DNA of 64,000 bases from Photobacterium rosenbergii (GCF_003026455.1 NZ_PYMB01000006.1:1-64000); one strand, 5' to 3'; counted from the stretch's first letter, positions 1-9,923 are shown. Notes: a model not told the origin generated them from the sequence alone. Program-made: numbers and translations.

Positions 1-73
1 GGGAATCGATAGATTCTTGAACTGCAGCAAGCTTGAATTCGTCGGTAAAGCTTCGTCTAGTAACAACTTTCAT
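1..73 (-). CDS. IS3-family transposase OrfA, N-terminal fragment
   Basis: Reading leftward from an ATG at 73, the first 24 codons give a peptide beginning MKVVTRRSFTDEFKLAAVQE. This is the start of the helix-turn-helix (HTH_Tnp_1) OrfA protein of IS3-type elements, which binds the IS ends and makes the transposase by frameshifting into OrfB. The start is supported by an AGAGGTG Shine-Dalgarno sequence just upstream. The rest is outside the window, so whether the gene is intact is unknown. Family assignment rests on the basic RRSFTDEFK pattern and the neighbouring terminal repeat. Confidence 0.75.
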   Translation of the reverse strand, partial: MKVVTRRSFTDEFKLAAVQESIDS

Positions 74-122
74 ATAATCACCTCTTATTCCTAATAAAGA
101 GGTGTCTACTTTTAGGGGGTCA
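1..122 (-). mobile_element. IS3-family insertion sequence, one end (cut by window edge)
   Basis: This is the outer end of an insertion sequence that continues beyond the left window edge. It contains the first codons of an OrfA-type transposase gene (1-73, minus). A terminal-repeat-like stretch lies at about 99-122; read inward from the IS tip it begins TGACCCCCTAAAAGTAGACA. TGACCCCC/AAAAGTAGACA termini are typical of IS3-family elements as I remember them. Only one end is visible, so target duplication, integrity and subgroup cannot be judged. The exact outer base (about 122) is inferred from the repeat, not proven. Confidence 0.75.
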
Positions 123-126
123 CTTC

Positions 127-158
127 AGAGGCTAGAGGCTAGAGGCTAGAGGCTAGAG
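127..158. repeat. GGCTAGA heptamer tandem array, left copy
   Basis: Four perfect head-to-tail copies of GGCTAGA (130-157), with a partial unit on the left. They sit between the IS end and the terminator of the YjiH-type gene. The same heptamer recurs at 60317-60358. CTAG is self-complementary and 7 is not a multiple of 3, so an array of this length puts TAG stops in all six frames. The array is non-coding and may vary in copy number through replication slippage. Confidence 0.9.
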
Positions 159-163
159 TGATA

Positions 164-178
164 TGACCCCCGTAAAGT
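164..178 (+). repeat. Inverted near-copy of the IS terminus
   Basis: TGACCCCCGTAAAGT at 164-178 matches the inverted complement of 108-122 at 13 of 15 positions. The heptamer array is therefore bracketed by two outward-reading IS-end-like sequences. It could be a remnant of a second IS end, or an insertion-site preference. Similarity stops after about 15 bases. Confidence 0.5.
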
Positions 179-220
179 CCAGCCAATGCGCCGTTCTTTT
201 GCGACGGGATTTGGGATACA

Positions 221-250
221 AAAAAGCCAGCGACGGTGCGCTGGCTTTAG
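221..250 (-). terminator. Rho-independent terminator of the YjiH-type gene
   Basis: Stem AAAGCCAGCG / CGCTGGCTTT with a 6-nt loop. It is followed on the minus strand by a T run, about 23 nt after the stop of the gene at 273. Confidence 0.85.
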
Positions 251-272
251 TTGTATTTGGTAGCGTTTGCTA

Positions 273-1637
273 TCAGAAGAAGATGTGCGCCATCATTGCG
301 ATGACTGGCAGGGTCACCAGGGTACGCAGGATGAAGATCATGAACAGCTCCCACGGCTTGACCGGGATTTTGCTGCCGATCAGCAGGGCGCCTATTTCCG
401 ACATGTAGATCAGCTGGGTCACCGACATTGCTGCAATCACAAAGCGGGTTAGGTCGCTCTCGATACCCGATGCCAGGATAGACGGCAGGAACATATCGGC
501 AAAGCCAACCACGATAGTCTCGGAAGCTGCTGCTGCCTCTGGGATGCGCAGCAACTCGAGGAACGGGATAAACGGTTGGCCAAGTAGGCTAAATACCGGT
601 GTGTTCTCGGCAATCACTAGGGCAATGGTACCAATCGCCATCACGACAGGCAGTACGCCGAAAATCATATCAATCGCGTTCTTCACCCCTTCGACGACCA
701 TGCTACGCAGGCTTTTCACCTGTGAGGCTTTCTCCAGCGCTTGCTCAAGGCCAAAACCGATTACGGTCTTGCCTTCCGGTAGGGCTTCGATATCGCCCTC
801 AAGCTGTTGGCCATCGATGTAGCGGTCTTTCTTCCACGATAGTGGTGGTAGGCGAGGGACAATCACCGCCGCTGCCAAGCCTGCAAGGCACACTGTTAGG
901 TAGAACGGGGCAAACATATGCTCAAGGTTTACTTGGGCAATGACGACTAGGGTAAACGTAATAGATACCGCGGTGAAAGTGGTACCAATAACAGCAGCTT
1001 CACGCTCGGTATAGATTTTGCTCTCGTACTGCTTGCTGGTCATCAGCACGCCAACACTGCCGTCACCCAGCCAAGAGGCGATACAGTTTACTGCCGAACG
1101 GCCCGGAAGGTTGAATAGCGGGCGCATTACGCGGGTGAACAGGGCACCAACGAACTCCAGTAGGCCAAAGTTCAGTAGCAGTGGCAGTAGCAAACCGGCA
1201 AAAAGGAAGACAGAAAAGAGTACCGGTAATAGATCATTTAGAACCAAGCCGCCGGTATCACCATGGTGGATCATCTCAGGGCCGATGCCAAAATAGGTCA
1301 TCACGACAAAAATCGCGCCCAGCTGCTGGACCACGAACCAAGGCAGTGACGGGTTGAGTAAGCCGCTCAGAAAGCCACTCTCTAGTACAGCTTTTGGTTT
1401 CAAAAGCTTGGTAGCGATCGATGCGACACCGGTTAGGGCGATCACGAAGGTCACCATGGCTGGCAGCATGCCATCAAACAATGCCTGAACCGATTTGGCC
1501 AGAATAGCGATAGGGATTGTCAGAGAATCCTGATAACTGATAGGTGCCATGAAAAGGAAGACACCGAGGAGCGACGGTAGGAGGAACATGAGCCATGGGC
1601 TCTTTTTACCGTTTTGGGAAATAACCTGATCCTGCAT
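273..1637 (-). CDS. YjiH-family nucleoside-recognition (Gate) membrane protein
   Basis: This is a 454-residue polytopic inner-membrane protein with about ten hydrophobic segments. The first is at about residues 15-32. A Gate-type core around 177-196 contains NLPGR...SWLGDGSVG, which matches YjiH/nucleoside-recognition family proteins. The substrate is unknown. Enterobacterial YjiH is about half this length, while the long form is what I remember from Vibrionaceae. The start has an AAAGG ribosome site 7 nt upstream. It is transcribed alone, ends at a clear hairpin terminator, and has an ArgR-box-like palindrome about 55 nt upstream of the start, which hints at amino-acid or arginine transport. 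Function is inferred from family only. Confidence 0.8.
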   Translation of the reverse strand: MQDQVISQNGKKSPWLMFLLPSLLGVFLFMAPISYQDSLTIPIAILAKSVQALFDGMLPAMVTFVIALTGVASIATKLLKPKAVLESGFLSGLLNPSLPWFVVQQLGAIFVVMTYFGIGPEMIHHGDTGGLVLNDLLPVLFSVFLFAGLLLPLLLNFGLLEFVGALFTRVMRPLFNLPGRSAVNCIASWLGDGSVGVLMTSKQYESKIYTEREAAVIGTTFTAVSITFTLVVIAQVNLEHMFAPFYLTVCLAGLAAAVIVPRLPPLSWKKDRYIDGQQLEGDIEALPEGKTVIGFGLEQALEKASQVKSLRSMVVEGVKNAIDMIFGVLPVVMAIGTIALVIAENTPVFSLLGQPFIPFLELLRIPEAAAASETIVVGFADMFLPSILASGIESDLTRFVIAAMSVTQLIYMSEIGALLIGSKIPVKPWELFMIFILRTLVTLPVIAMMAHIFF

Positions 1638-1692
1638 ATTTGGCCTTTAACTGATTGATAAGCTAAGAGTAAATAAATGCTCTATTCTCTGT

Positions 1693-1706
1693 GGAATAAA
1701 TATTCA
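1693..1706. promoter_or_regulatory. ArgR-box-like palindrome
   Basis: GGAATAAATATTCA matches the ARG-box core TGAATWWWWATTCA at 13 of 14 positions and has perfect GAATA/TATTC arms. It lies about 55 nt upstream of the YjiH-type gene start, where a repressor would overlap the promoter. No convincing second box at the usual 3-nt spacing was seen, so the call is tentative. Confidence 0.4.
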
Positions 1707-1891
1707 CTGATCTTCCATAATCAGGTCGGGCAAGATTACAGTTTTTCACCTTGAAATGGAATTATTTTCGCCGATATCTGCGCTTTTATTCATTATTATC
1801 CGCTATAGGACGATATTTATGGTTTAGGATCCTGTCGGTGCTTGAGAGGCCGCTGCATGTTCTGCAATCCAAGTCACAGCAAAGAGGCAAT
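1707..1891. other. Intergenic region between gor and the YjiH-type gene
   Basis: Apart from the ArgR-like palindrome and the gor terminator, this AT-rich promoter region of the leftward YjiH-type gene shows no open reading frame or strong structure. Confidence 0.6.
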
Positions 1892-1918
1892 AAAAAAGGA
1901 GCGAAGATCGCTCCTTTT
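1892..1918 (-). terminator. gor terminator
   Basis: Perfect stem AAAAGGAGCG / CGCTCCTTTT with a 5-nt loop. A T run follows on the minus strand, 36 nt beyond the gor stop. Confidence 0.9.
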
Positions 1919-1953
1919 CTCGGTTAATTGATGTGCTCGCAGCACAACCATGA

Positions 1954-3309
1954 TTAACGCATGGTAACAAACTCTTCAGAGCCAGTAGGGTGGATAGCCA
2001 CAACAGAGTCGAAGTCTGCTTTGGTTGCGCCCATCTTCATTGCAACGCCGAAGCCCTGGATCATTTCATCCACGGTGTAGCCGATGCCGTGTAGGCCAAC
2101 GACTTTCTCGTCAGGGCCTGCACAAACCAGTTTCATCTTACATGGCTGGCGGTGTGAAGTGACGGCTGTGTACATCGCGGTAAAGCCAGATTGGTAGACC
2201 TTAACGTTCTCTTCGCCGTACTGGGCAATTGCTTCAGGCTCAGTCACGCCGATAGTGCCGATTGGTGGGTGGCTGAACACCACGGTTGGAACCAGCTTGT
2301 AATCCATCTTGGCGTCTGGCTTGTTGTTGAACAGGCGCTCGGATAGCTGGCGGCCAGCTTTGACGGCTACAGGTGTTAGCTCGATACCACCTTCCATGAT
2401 GTCACCGACACAGTAGATGCCGTCAACATTGGTTTGCTGGTACTCGTCAACCTTGATGTAGCCACGGTCGTTGGTTTCAACGCCCGTGGCTGCAAGGTTG
2501 ATCTTGTCGGTGGTTGGCTTACGGCCAATCGCCCAGATCAGTACGTCAGTGTTGTGTGATTCACCGTTTTCGAAGTGCAGGGTGATAGTACCGTCAGCTT
2601 CCTTGACCACTTCTTTTGGTACACTATGGGTGTGCAGTGTCGGGCCTTCTTTGTCCATCACCTCAACCAAGGTGTCGATGATCATCGGGTCAAAGCTGCG
2701 CAGTGGTGATTCTTTACGGACAAACAGGTGGGTGTCGGTGCCTAGCGCGCTGAGTACGCCTGCAATCTCAACCGCAATGTAGCCTGCACCAACAACGGCG
2801 GTGCGTTTTGGCTGTTCGTTTAGTTCGAAGAAACCATTAGAGTCGATACCGTGCTCGGCACCCGGTACGTTCGGGATGGTTGGCTCGCCGCCAACAGCGA
2901 TCAGGATATGGTCAGCAGTGTAGTGCTCGCCATTAACTTCGATAGTTTTGGCGTCAACAAACTTAGCAAAGCCGTTGATCACTTCGATTTTGTTGTTGCC
3001 AAGGACATTGTCGTAGGCGGTGTGGATACGGCTGATGTAGGCTTCGCGGCTCTCAACCAGTTTGCCCCAGTCAAGGCCTTTGACATCGACATCAAAACCG
3101 TAGTCTTTAGCGTACAGGTGCATTGCTTCTGCAATTTGGGCACCGTGCCACATTACCTTTTTCGGCACACAACCCACGTTGACACAGGTACCGCCCAGCG
3201 CTTTGGCTTCAACCAATGCGACTTTGGCGCCGTACATTGCCGCACGGTTGGCTGATGCAATACCGCCGCTACCACCACCGATACAGATGTAATCAAAATG
3301 CTTTGCCAT
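1954..3309 (-). CDS. gor: Glutathione reductase (NADPH)
   Basis: Cytosolic FAD flavoenzyme that reduces glutathione disulfide with NADPH. Its 451 residues fit the family (about 450). The FAD-binding GGGSGG motif is at 11-16 and the redox disulfide is C42-VNVG-C47. The NAD(P) Rossmann segment is [12 protein letters not shown]. The C-terminal HPTGSEE supplies the active-site His (about 440) and Glu. An in-frame ATG lies 18 nt upstream at 3327, but the GGAG ribosome site falls between the two ATGs, so 3309 is the true start. It neighbours rlmJ and prlC in the same arrangement as in enterobacteria. It is transcribed singly with its own terminator. Confidence 0.97.
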   Translation of the reverse strand: MAKHFDYICIGGGSGGIASANRAAMYGAKVALVEAKALGGTCVNVGCVPKKVMWHGAQIAEAMHLYAKDYGFDVDVKGLDWGKLVESREAYISRIHTAYDNVLGNNKIEVINGFAKFVDAKTIEVNGEHYTADHILIAVGGEPTIPNVPGAEHGIDSNGFFELNEQPKRTAVVGAGYIAVEIAGVLSALGTDTHLFVRKESPLRSFDPMIIDTLVEVMDKEGPTLHTHSVPKEVVKEADGTITLHFENGESHNTDVLIWAIGRKPTTDKINLAATGVETNDRGYIKVDEYQQTNVDGIYCVGDIMEGGIELTPVAVKAGRQLSERLFNNKPDAKMDYKLVPTVVFSHPPIGTIGVTEPEAIAQYGEENVKVYQSGFTAMYTAVTSHRQPCKMKLVCAGPDEKVVGLHGIGYTVDEMIQGFGVAMKMGATKADFDSVVAIHPTGSEEFVTMR

Positions 3310-3452
3310 GACTTTACTCCAATTCATTATCTTATTTTATGGCTGAGCCTAGTGTAATCAAGAAAAGCGGTAGTTACGAGAGGGGGTGGTCGATAAACAC
3401 ACAGCATTTATTGCGTGATATCAAAGGAAAGGGAAATTGGCTAGGCCATAGC

Positions 3453-3478
3453 AAAAAGGTGGCTGACGCCACCTTTTG
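3453..3478 (-). terminator. rlmJ terminator
   Basis: Perfect 10-bp stem AAAAGGTGGC / GCCACCTTTT with loop TGAC. It lies 36 nt after the rlmJ stop, with T residues following on the minus strand. Confidence 0.9.
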
Positions 3479-3513
3479 TTATTTATTAATGAGTTAGCGC
3501 TGGATTGCTGTGC

Positions 3514-4353
3514 TTACTCCGGTACCACCCATTCCACTTTATAGTGGCCGTGGTTGGGGGCGATGGCGTCTTTTAGCCAAGGCAGGATTGCCTGCATTTG
3601 GCCTTCTAGCTTCCACGGCGGGTTGATCACTATCATGCCCGATGCTGTCATGCCGCGCTCTTCAGTATCCGGCTCGACGCCGAGTTCGATTTGCAAAATC
3701 TTACGGATGCCGAGATCTTCCAGCCCCTTGAGCATCTTGTCGATGTTCTCGCGGTAAACCACCGGGTACCAGATAGCGTAAGTGCCGGTTGCCCAGCGCT
3801 TGTAGCTTTCTTTAATGGCCTTAACCACATCCATATACTCGTGCTTTAGCTCGTACGGTGGGTCGATTAATACTACACCACGGCGCTCTTTAGGCGGCAG
3901 GCTCCCCTTGAGGCGGGCGAAGGCATCCTCTTTGTAGATCCTGACCTGGCGGTCACCACGGAACTCCTGCAGCAGAAGCGGGAAGTCACTTGGATGCAGC
4001 TCGGTCAGTACCATGCGGTCCTGCTCGCGGATCTGGGCGCGGGCAACTTTGGGAGAGCCCGGGTAATAGCGCAGCTCATCACTGTCATTGAGTACCTTGA
4101 TGGCATCGATATAGCTGGCGATCTCTGCTGGGATATCGTCACGCTGCCAGATCCGGGCAATGCCTTGCTTGAACTCGCCAGTTTTTTCACTGCGCTCATC
4201 CTGAAGGTCGTAACGGCCGACACCTGAGTGGGTATCGTGGTAAACGAAGGGTTTTTCCTTTTGTTTCAGGGCATCCAGGATCAGGCTCTGGACAATGTGC
4301 TTGACCACATCGGCATGGTTGCCGGCGTGGAAACTATGGCGGTAGCTCAGCAT
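3514..4353 (-). CDS. rlmJ: 23S rRNA (adenine2030-N6)-methyltransferase
   Basis: SAM-dependent N6-adenine methyltransferase that modifies A2030 of 23S rRNA. It has 279 residues. The N-terminus MLSYRHSFHAGNHADV is the family hallmark, and the D164-PPY-167 catalytic motif is typical of N6-adenine methyltransferases. An upstream start would add 17 residues, but the conserved family N-terminus begins at 4353. It is divergent from prlC with a 210-bp spacer. The gor-rlmJ-prlC order is conserved in enterobacteria, which supports the call. Confidence 0.96.
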   Translation of the reverse strand: MLSYRHSFHAGNHADVVKHIVQSLILDALKQKEKPFVYHDTHSGVGRYDLQDERSEKTGEFKQGIARIWQRDDIPAEIASYIDAIKVLNDSDELRYYPGSPKVARAQIREQDRMVLTELHPSDFPLLLQEFRGDRQVRIYKEDAFARLKGSLPPKERRGVVLIDPPYELKHEYMDVVKAIKESYKRWATGTYAIWYPVVYRENIDKMLKGLEDLGIRKILQIELGVEPDTEERGMTASGMIVINPPWKLEGQMQAILPWLKDAIAPNHGHYKVEWVVPE

Positions 4354-4564
4354 GGCTGGGATCTCGACAGAATAGGAATAAATAAGGGCCAGTATTATCG
4401 CCAATTGGCTGCGAATAGCCAGTAGGCGTGATGACTTTCCCGCTTCGGCACTGAGATCTAGTTTACTATTAGACTGTACAATGACGATTTAGCGTAATGA
4501 AAGGATTGAAATTAGCCTCCCAAAGACGCATTTATTAATGGATAACCAATTTAAGGAATTGCGC

Positions 4565-6607
4565 ATGACCAACCCACTACTTTCGATGACGGGCCTGCCT
4601 CCGTTCTCGCTTATCCAACCTGAGCATGTCAAACCTGCTGTTGAGCAGGCAATTGATGACTGCCGGGCTGCCGTGGAGCAAGTGCTGGCGTCTGATACAC
4701 CGCCAAGCTGGGAATCAATTTGTGTTCCGTTGGCTGAAACTGACGATCGCCTGAGCCGCATCTGGTCGCCGGTAGGCCACCTCAACGCCGTGAAAAACAG
4801 CAACGAGTTGCGTGAAGCTTACGAGAGTTGCCTGCCGATGTTATCGGACTATGGTACCTGGGTGGGTCAGCACAAAGGCCTTTACGAAGCATTCAAAGCG
4901 ATCAAAGCCGATGATAGCTTTGCCGGGTTGAGCCAAGCCCAGCAAAAGTCGATCACTGATGCGCTGAAAGATTTTGAGCTGTCGGGTATTGGCTTGCCAG
5001 CCAAAGAGCAGCACCGCTATGGTGAGATCAGCAAGCGCTTGTCTGAGCTGTCTTCTTCATTTAGCAATAATGTGCTTGATGCCACTATGGGCTGGAGCAA
5101 GTTGGTCACCGATGAGTCTGAGCTTGGCGGTTTGCCGGAGTCTGCCCTACAGGCTGCAAAGGCAACAGCCGAGGCCAAGGAGCAAGAAGGCTACCTGTTC
5201 ACCTTAGATATCCCGTCTTACCTGCCGGTGATGACTTACTGTGAAAACCGTGAACTGCGCCAGGAGATGTATGAAGCGTTTGTGACCCGCGCTTCAGACC
5301 GCGGACCAAATGCCGGCAAGTGGGATAACAGCGAAATCATTGCCGAGAAGCTTAAGCTAACCCACGAAATCGCCCGCCTGCTGGGTTTTAATACCTACAG
5401 TGAAAAATCCCTGGCGACCAAGATGGCAGAGTCGACTGATCAGGTATTGGGCTTCTTGAACGATCTGGCTAGCCGCGCCAAGCCGCAGGGTGAGCGTGAA
5501 GTTGCCGAGTTGCGTGAATATGCCCGTGCCGAGTTTGGTGCTGAAGCGCTGGAACCATGGGATTTCGCCTTCTATGCCGAGAAGCTCAAGCAGCACCGCT
5601 ACAGCATTTCTGACGAGCAGTTGCGTCCTTATTTCCCTGAGCAGAAAGTTGTTGCTGGCCTGTTCGAGGTACTAAAGCGCGTCTTCGGTATGGACGTCAA
5701 AGAGCGCACAGGCGTTGATACCTGGCACGAGTCGGTGAAGTTTTACGATATCTTCGATGCCCAAGGCGAACTGCGTGGCAGTTTCTACCTCGACCTGTAT
5801 GCCCGCGAACACAAACGAGGCGGGGCATGGATGGATGAGTGTATGGTCCGCCGTAACCGCCAGGACGGTAGTCTGCAGGCGCCGGTCGCTTACCTGACCT
5901 GTAACTTCAACAAACCTGTGGGTGGCAAGCCAGCACTGTTTACCCATGACGAGGTGGTCACCCTGTTCCATGAAACCGGCCACGGTATCCATCATATGCT
6001 GACCCAGATTGAAGTTCCGGCGGTCTCGGGTATCAACGGTGTGCCTTGGGATGCGGTTGAGCTACCAAGCCAGTTCCTGGAAAACTGGTGCTGGGAAGAA
6101 GAGGCATTGGCTTTCATTTCTGGCCATTACGAGACCGGCGAACCACTGCCAAAAGAAATGCTGGATAAGATGCTGGCTGCCAAGAACTTCCAGTCGGCGA
6201 TGGGGATCCTGCGCCAGTTGGAGTTCGGCCTATTCGACTTTACCCTGTACACCGAGTACGACCCTGAAGTGGGTGCCAAGGTGCTAGATACGCTGGCGGA
6301 TATCAAATCCCGCGTGTCAGTGGTTCCAAGCCCAGAATTCGGTCGTTTCCCACATAGCTTCAGCCATATCTTCGCGGGTGGATATAGCGCGGGTTATTAC
6401 AGCTACCTGTGGGCCGAGGTCCTGTCGTCGGATGCGTACTCGCGTTTCGAGGAAGAGGGGATCTTCAACACCCAGACCGGTGCCGATTTCCTAGACTGTA
6501 TCCTCGAGCGCGGCGGCAGCGAGGAGCCGATGGACTTGTTCAAGCGCTTCCGTGGCCGTGAGCCGCAGATCGATGCATTGCTGCGCCATAGCGGTATCAC
6601 CGGCTAA
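4565..6607 (+). CDS. prlC: Oligopeptidase A (M3 zinc metallopeptidase)
   Basis: Cytoplasmic zinc endopeptidase that degrades short peptides and cleaved signal peptides. At 680 residues it is exactly the length of E. coli PrlC. The HETGH zinc motif (HExxH; about 469-473) is in LFHETGHGIHHML, and the downstream ENWCWE motif supplies the third zinc ligand. The start MTNPLL has AAGGA 6-9 nt upstream; a possible earlier ATG at 4538 lacks a good site. E. coli has Phe where this protein has Thr in HExGH, a tolerated position. It is followed by a bidirectional terminator shared with gppA. Confidence 0.97.
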   Translation: MTNPLLSMTGLPPFSLIQPEHVKPAVEQAIDDCRAAVEQVLASDTPPSWESICVPLAETDDRLSRIWSPVGHLNAVKNSNELREAYESCLPMLSDYGTWVGQHKGLYEAFKAIKADDSFAGLSQAQQKSITDALKDFELSGIGLPAKEQHRYGEISKRLSELSSSFSNNVLDATMGWSKLVTDESELGGLPESALQAAKATAEAKEQEGYLFTLDIPSYLPVMTYCENRELRQEMYEAFVTRASDRGPNAGKWDNSEIIAEKLKLTHEIARLLGFNTYSEKSLATKMAESTDQVLGFLNDLASRAKPQGEREVAELREYARAEFGAEALEPWDFAFYAEKLKQHRYSISDEQLRPYFPEQKVVAGLFEVLKRVFGMDVKERTGVDTWHESVKFYDIFDAQGELRGSFYLDLYAREHKRGGAWMDECMVRRNRQDGSLQAPVAYLTCNFNKPVGGKPALFTHDEVVTLFHETGHGIHHMLTQIEVPAVSGINGVPWDAVELPSQFLENWCWEEEALAFISGHYETGEPLPKEMLDKMLAAKNFQSAMGILRQLEFGLFDFTLYTEYDPEVGAKVLDTLADIKSRVSVVPSPEFGRFPHSFSHIFAGGYSAGYYSYLWAEVLSSDAYSRFEEEGIFNTQTGADFLDCILERGGSEEPMDLFKRFRGREPQIDALLRHSGITG

Positions 6608-6628
6608 TTGTGGTCTTTGACTGGCAAT

Positions 6629-6657
6629 AAAAAAGCACCCCGAGGGGTGCTTTTTTT
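6629..6657. terminator. Bidirectional terminator between prlC and gppA
   Basis: GCACCCC/GGGGTGC stem flanked by six A and seven T residues. It serves the convergent prlC (+) and gppA (-). Confidence 0.9.
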
Positions 6658-6671
6658 ATACGTGGTGCAGG

Positions 6672-8168
6672 TTACTCGCTGGCGATGATGCTCAGTGGCC
6701 AGCCCATGTCGCTTTGGCGGGTGGCTTCCTGCTGCAGTTCGGCATTGGTCAACGGGTTGGCCGCCAGCCAACTGGCAGGCAGTGATAGGCTCAAGGCGTT
6801 GTCTTCGGCCTGCAGAGTGAATGGCGGCTGGTGGCTACTGTCCCGGCGGTGGCAGAGGATCACGGCCAGGCGCAACAAGCGTAGCAGTCGGGTCGCACTT
6901 TGCGCCGACAGGGCATGTTGCTCCGGCAGGCTGGTCAAGTTCTCGCGGTAGCGGCGTAGCAACTCACCGATGAGGTGCTTCTGGGCACGGGTGAAGCCGG
7001 GTAGATCGCTATGGTGGATCAGGTAGGCCGCATGTTCGCCACTCTTCTTGAACTCGATCATGGTGCCGATTTCATGCAGGGCAGTACTGGCATCAAGCAG
7101 GTAGTGTGCTTGTGGCTCTGGCTTCCATTCTGACAGGCAGCTGGCCAGCAGGGCACGGGCAGTGTCACCGACATTGCCGGCATGGATACTGTCGAGCTGG
7201 AAGCGGGTTTGCAGGCTCTGTAAGGTACGCTCACGGACATCGTTGTGGCGCATCTGGCTCATCATCTCGTACACCATGCCTTCGCGCAGGGCGCCACCGG
7301 CAAGGGTCATAGACTCGATACCCAGTGATTCGAAAATCGCGATCAGGATAGACAGGCCGCTCGGGAACACCAGGGCACGCTCTAGGGTCAACCCTTCGAT
7401 ATCGAGATCCTCAAGGCGCTCGTACTGCATGGCCTGGCGCTGCATCCGCTTGAGCTTTTGCAGGGTAATGATTTCATCCATCCCCTGCGCCAGCATGATT
7501 TCCTGCAAGGCCTGAACTGTGCCACTGGCACCGACACAGGTCTGCCAGCCCAATGTCTGGTATTGCTCGACAATGGGGGCAATGGCTGCCTTGGCAGCGG
7601 CGATCGCGGCATCGAAGTTGGCTTCGGTGAGGTAGCGGTCTTTGAAATAGCGCTCAAGCCAGGTGACACAACCGATTTTGAGGCTGGTCAGGGCACTGGC
7701 ATCAAACCCCTCACCAATGATGACCTCGGTGCTAGCCCCGCCGATATCGACAACCAAGCGCTTGCCACAACCGCCTGAGGTATGGGCAACCCCTTGGTAG
7801 ATGATCCGGGCTTCTTCTTCGCCAGGAATGATATCGACCGGGTAGCCGAGAATGGTCTCGGCTTTGGAAAGAAAGGCCTCGGCATTGACGGCGGTACGCA
7901 GTGCTGCGGTACCGACAATGCGGATATTGCTTGCCGGAATATCCTGCAGGCGTTCGGCAAATAGGCTGAGGCAGTCCCACCCCCGTTGCATTGCCTCAAT
8001 ACTCAGCTCGTTTTCGCTGTTGAGGCCGGCAGCCAGGCGGACTTTACGCTTGATCTTGGCCAGGGTCTGGACGGTGCCTGCGACCTCCCTGACAATCCAC
8101 ATGTGGAAACTGTTGGAGCCAAGGTCAATGGCGGCGTACAAGGGTGATACTGTTCTTTCCATAGGCAT
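6672..8168 (-). CDS. gppA: Guanosine-5'-triphosphate,3'-diphosphate pyrophosphatase (Ppx/GppA)
   Basis: Converts pppGpp to ppGpp and can hydrolyse polyphosphate; it belongs to the ASKHA phosphatase fold. It has 498 residues (E. coli 494). Motifs are [11 protein letters not shown] near the N-terminus (phosphate 1), [12 protein letters not shown] (catalytic Glu), [10 protein letters not shown] (phosphate 2) and a C-terminal HD-like helical domain. The start at 8168 lies 10 nt after the rhlB stop with AAAGAAAGA upstream; the in-frame ATG two codons later is also possible. The rhlB-gppA pair is conserved in E. coli, which favours GppA over exopolyphosphatase Ppx. Confidence 0.93.
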   Translation of the reverse strand: MPMERTVSPLYAAIDLGSNSFHMWIVREVAGTVQTLAKIKRKVRLAAGLNSENELSIEAMQRGWDCLSLFAERLQDIPASNIRIVGTAALRTAVNAEAFLSKAETILGYPVDIIPGEEEARIIYQGVAHTSGGCGKRLVVDIGGASTEVIIGEGFDASALTSLKIGCVTWLERYFKDRYLTEANFDAAIAAAKAAIAPIVEQYQTLGWQTCVGASGTVQALQEIMLAQGMDEIITLQKLKRMQRQAMQYERLEDLDIEGLTLERALVFPSGLSILIAIFESLGIESMTLAGGALREGMVYEMMSQMRHNDVRERTLQSLQTRFQLDSIHAGNVGDTARALLASCLSEWKPEPQAHYLLDASTALHEIGTMIEFKKSGEHAAYLIHHSDLPGFTRAQKHLIGELLRRYRENLTSLPEQHALSAQSATRLLRLLRLAVILCHRRDSSHQPPFTLQAEDNALSLSLPASWLAANPLTNAELQQEATRQSDMGWPLSIIASE

Positions 8169-8178
8169 ATCTTTCTTT

Positions 8179-9483
8179 TTACTGCTGTTTGTTCTGCTGC
8201 GGACGGCGACGGTTACGCTGGCGCGACTGTCCCTGGCGCTGTGAACCACCACTGCGGCGGTTGCCACCTTGGCGTGGTGAGCGTGGTACGCTGATTGGCG
8301 GCGGCAGATCATCTAGCAGGGCTTCCGGATCGTACTTCGACAGCGGAATGGCGTGCTCGATGTAGGTTTCGATAGCCGGCAGGTTGATAGCGTACTCTTC
8401 ACAGGCAAAGCTGATCGAATGGCCGCTGGCACCAGCACGACCGGTACGGCCGATACGGTGGACGTAGTCTTCGGCATCGTCAGGTAGGTCGTAGTTGAAT
8501 ACGTGGGTTACCTGAGGGATGTGCAGGCCACGGGCTGCAACATCGGTTGCCACCAGGATATCAACTTCACCTTGGGTGAATTGCTCCAGAATGCGGACAC
8601 GCTTCTTCTGCGGTACATCACCGGTTAGCAAGCCAACGCGGTGTTTGTCTGCGGCCAGGTGGGCCCAGATATCTTCACAGCGGTGCTTGGTGTTGGCAAA
8701 CACGATAGCGCGGTCTGGCCATTCTTCTTCCAGCAAGCTTTGCAGCAGGCGCATCTTGTCTTGGTTCGATGGGTAGAACAGCTCTTCCTGGATACGGTGG
8801 CCAGTCTTCTGCTCAGGCTCGACGACAACGCTTTCAGGCGAGTTCATGTGCTCGAACGCCAACTCTTTCACGCGGTAAGACAGGGTTGCCGAGAACAGCA
8901 TGTTCAGGCGGTCCTGCGGTGCCGGCATACGGCGGAACAAGAAACGGATATCCTTGATAAAGCCAAGGTCGAACATACGGTCGGCTTCGTCGAGTACCAC
9001 AGCCTGGATAGAGCGTAGGTCAATCACGCGCTGCTTGTAGAAATCAATGATACGGCCACAGGTACCAATCAGGATATCTACGCCAGCTTCAAGCTTCTTC
9101 TGCTGTTTCTCGTAGGCTTCGCCACCGTAGGCTAGGCCCGCGGTTAGGCCGGTGCTTTCGATCAACGGCTTGGCATCGTTGTAAATCTGGATCGCTAGCT
9201 CACGAGTTGGTGCCATAATAATGGCACGAGGATGGTTTTGCTTACGCTCCTCTTTTGCCGGGGTTAGCAGCAAGTGGTTGAAAGTCGCGGTCAGGAAAGC
9301 CAGGGTTTTCCCTGTGCCTGTTTGAGCCTGACCAGCAATGTCACGGCCGGAGAGCACTACCGGCAATGCCAGCGCCTGGATCGGCGTACAATTATGGAAA
9401 CCTTTGGCTTCCAATCCTTGTAAAACCCGAGGTTCTAAACCCAGGTCGGCAAATTTTTGCTCTGTGATGTGAGTCGTCTTCAT
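8179..9483 (-). CDS. rhlB: ATP-dependent RNA helicase RhlB
   Basis: DEAD-box helicase that unwinds structured RNA in the RNase E degradosome. It has 434 residues (E. coli 421). Q-motif region [10 protein letters not shown] (32-41), Walker A AQTGTGKT (53-60), APTREL, DEAD at 165-168, SAT, and the C-terminal ARGLHIPQV and HRIGRTGR motifs are all present. The tail (about 405-434) is rich in Arg, Gln and Gly, as expected for RNA binding. It is divergent from trxA and co-transcribed with gppA, 10 nt apart. Confidence 0.97.
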   Translation of the reverse strand: MKTTHITEQKFADLGLEPRVLQGLEAKGFHNCTPIQALALPVVLSGRDIAGQAQTGTGKTLAFLTATFNHLLLTPAKEERKQNHPRAIIMAPTRELAIQIYNDAKPLIESTGLTAGLAYGGEAYEKQQKKLEAGVDILIGTCGRIIDFYKQRVIDLRSIQAVVLDEADRMFDLGFIKDIRFLFRRMPAPQDRLNMLFSATLSYRVKELAFEHMNSPESVVVEPEQKTGHRIQEELFYPSNQDKMRLLQSLLEEEWPDRAIVFANTKHRCEDIWAHLAADKHRVGLLTGDVPQKKRVRILEQFTQGEVDILVATDVAARGLHIPQVTHVFNYDLPDDAEDYVHRIGRTGRAGASGHSISFACEEYAINLPAIETYIEHAIPLSKYDPEALLDDLPPPISVPRSPRQGGNRRSGGSQRQGQSRQRNRRRPQQNKQQ

Positions 9484-9596
9484 TCGTATAGAATATCAGC
9501 TTAGGGTTGCAATACGAAACGGATTCCATTCAAATAGGGCATCGATTTGCTGGTTAAAATCAAATCAGCTAACAAAATCAACCATTGGAGTGGAAG

Positions 9597-9923
9597 ATGA
9601 GCGACAAGATTGTGCAGCTGACAGACGCAAGTTTCGAAAGCGATGTAATTACTGCTGCAGGCCCGGTACTAGTCGATTTTTGGGCTGAATGGTGTGGTCC
9701 TTGCAAAATGATTGCCCCAATTCTTGATGAAATCGCGGACGAGTACGAAGGCAAGCTGACTATCGGTAAATTGAATATCGACCAGAATGCAGCGACACCA
9801 CCAAAATTCGGTATCCGTGGTATCCCAACACTGTTGCTGTTCAAAGACGGCGGCGTAGCGGCAACCAAAGTGGGTGCCCTGTCAAAGAGCCAGCTTAAAG
9901 AGTTCCTAGACGCGAACCTATAA
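9597..9923 (+). CDS. trxA: Thioredoxin 1
   Basis: General cytosolic disulfide reductase. Its 108 residues are nearly identical to E. coli TrxA. The active site is W32-C33-G-P-C36, with cis-Pro in RGIPTLLLF. The start is set by TTGGAG upstream; an in-frame ATG four codons earlier lies before this ribosome site. It sits upstream of rho as in E. coli, and no strong terminator separates them, so some transcripts may run into rho. Confidence 0.98.
   Translation: MSDKIVQLTDASFESDVITAAGPVLVDFWAEWCGPCKMIAPILDEIADEYEGKLTIGKLNIDQNAATPPKFGIRGIPTLLLFKDGGVAATKVGALSKSQLKEFLDANL

Noticed and set aside
163..408. Plus-strand open frame of 81 codons across the terminator of the YjiH-type gene
   Set aside because: It runs antisense to the end of a well-supported gene and through a terminator, with no ribosome site or family likeness.
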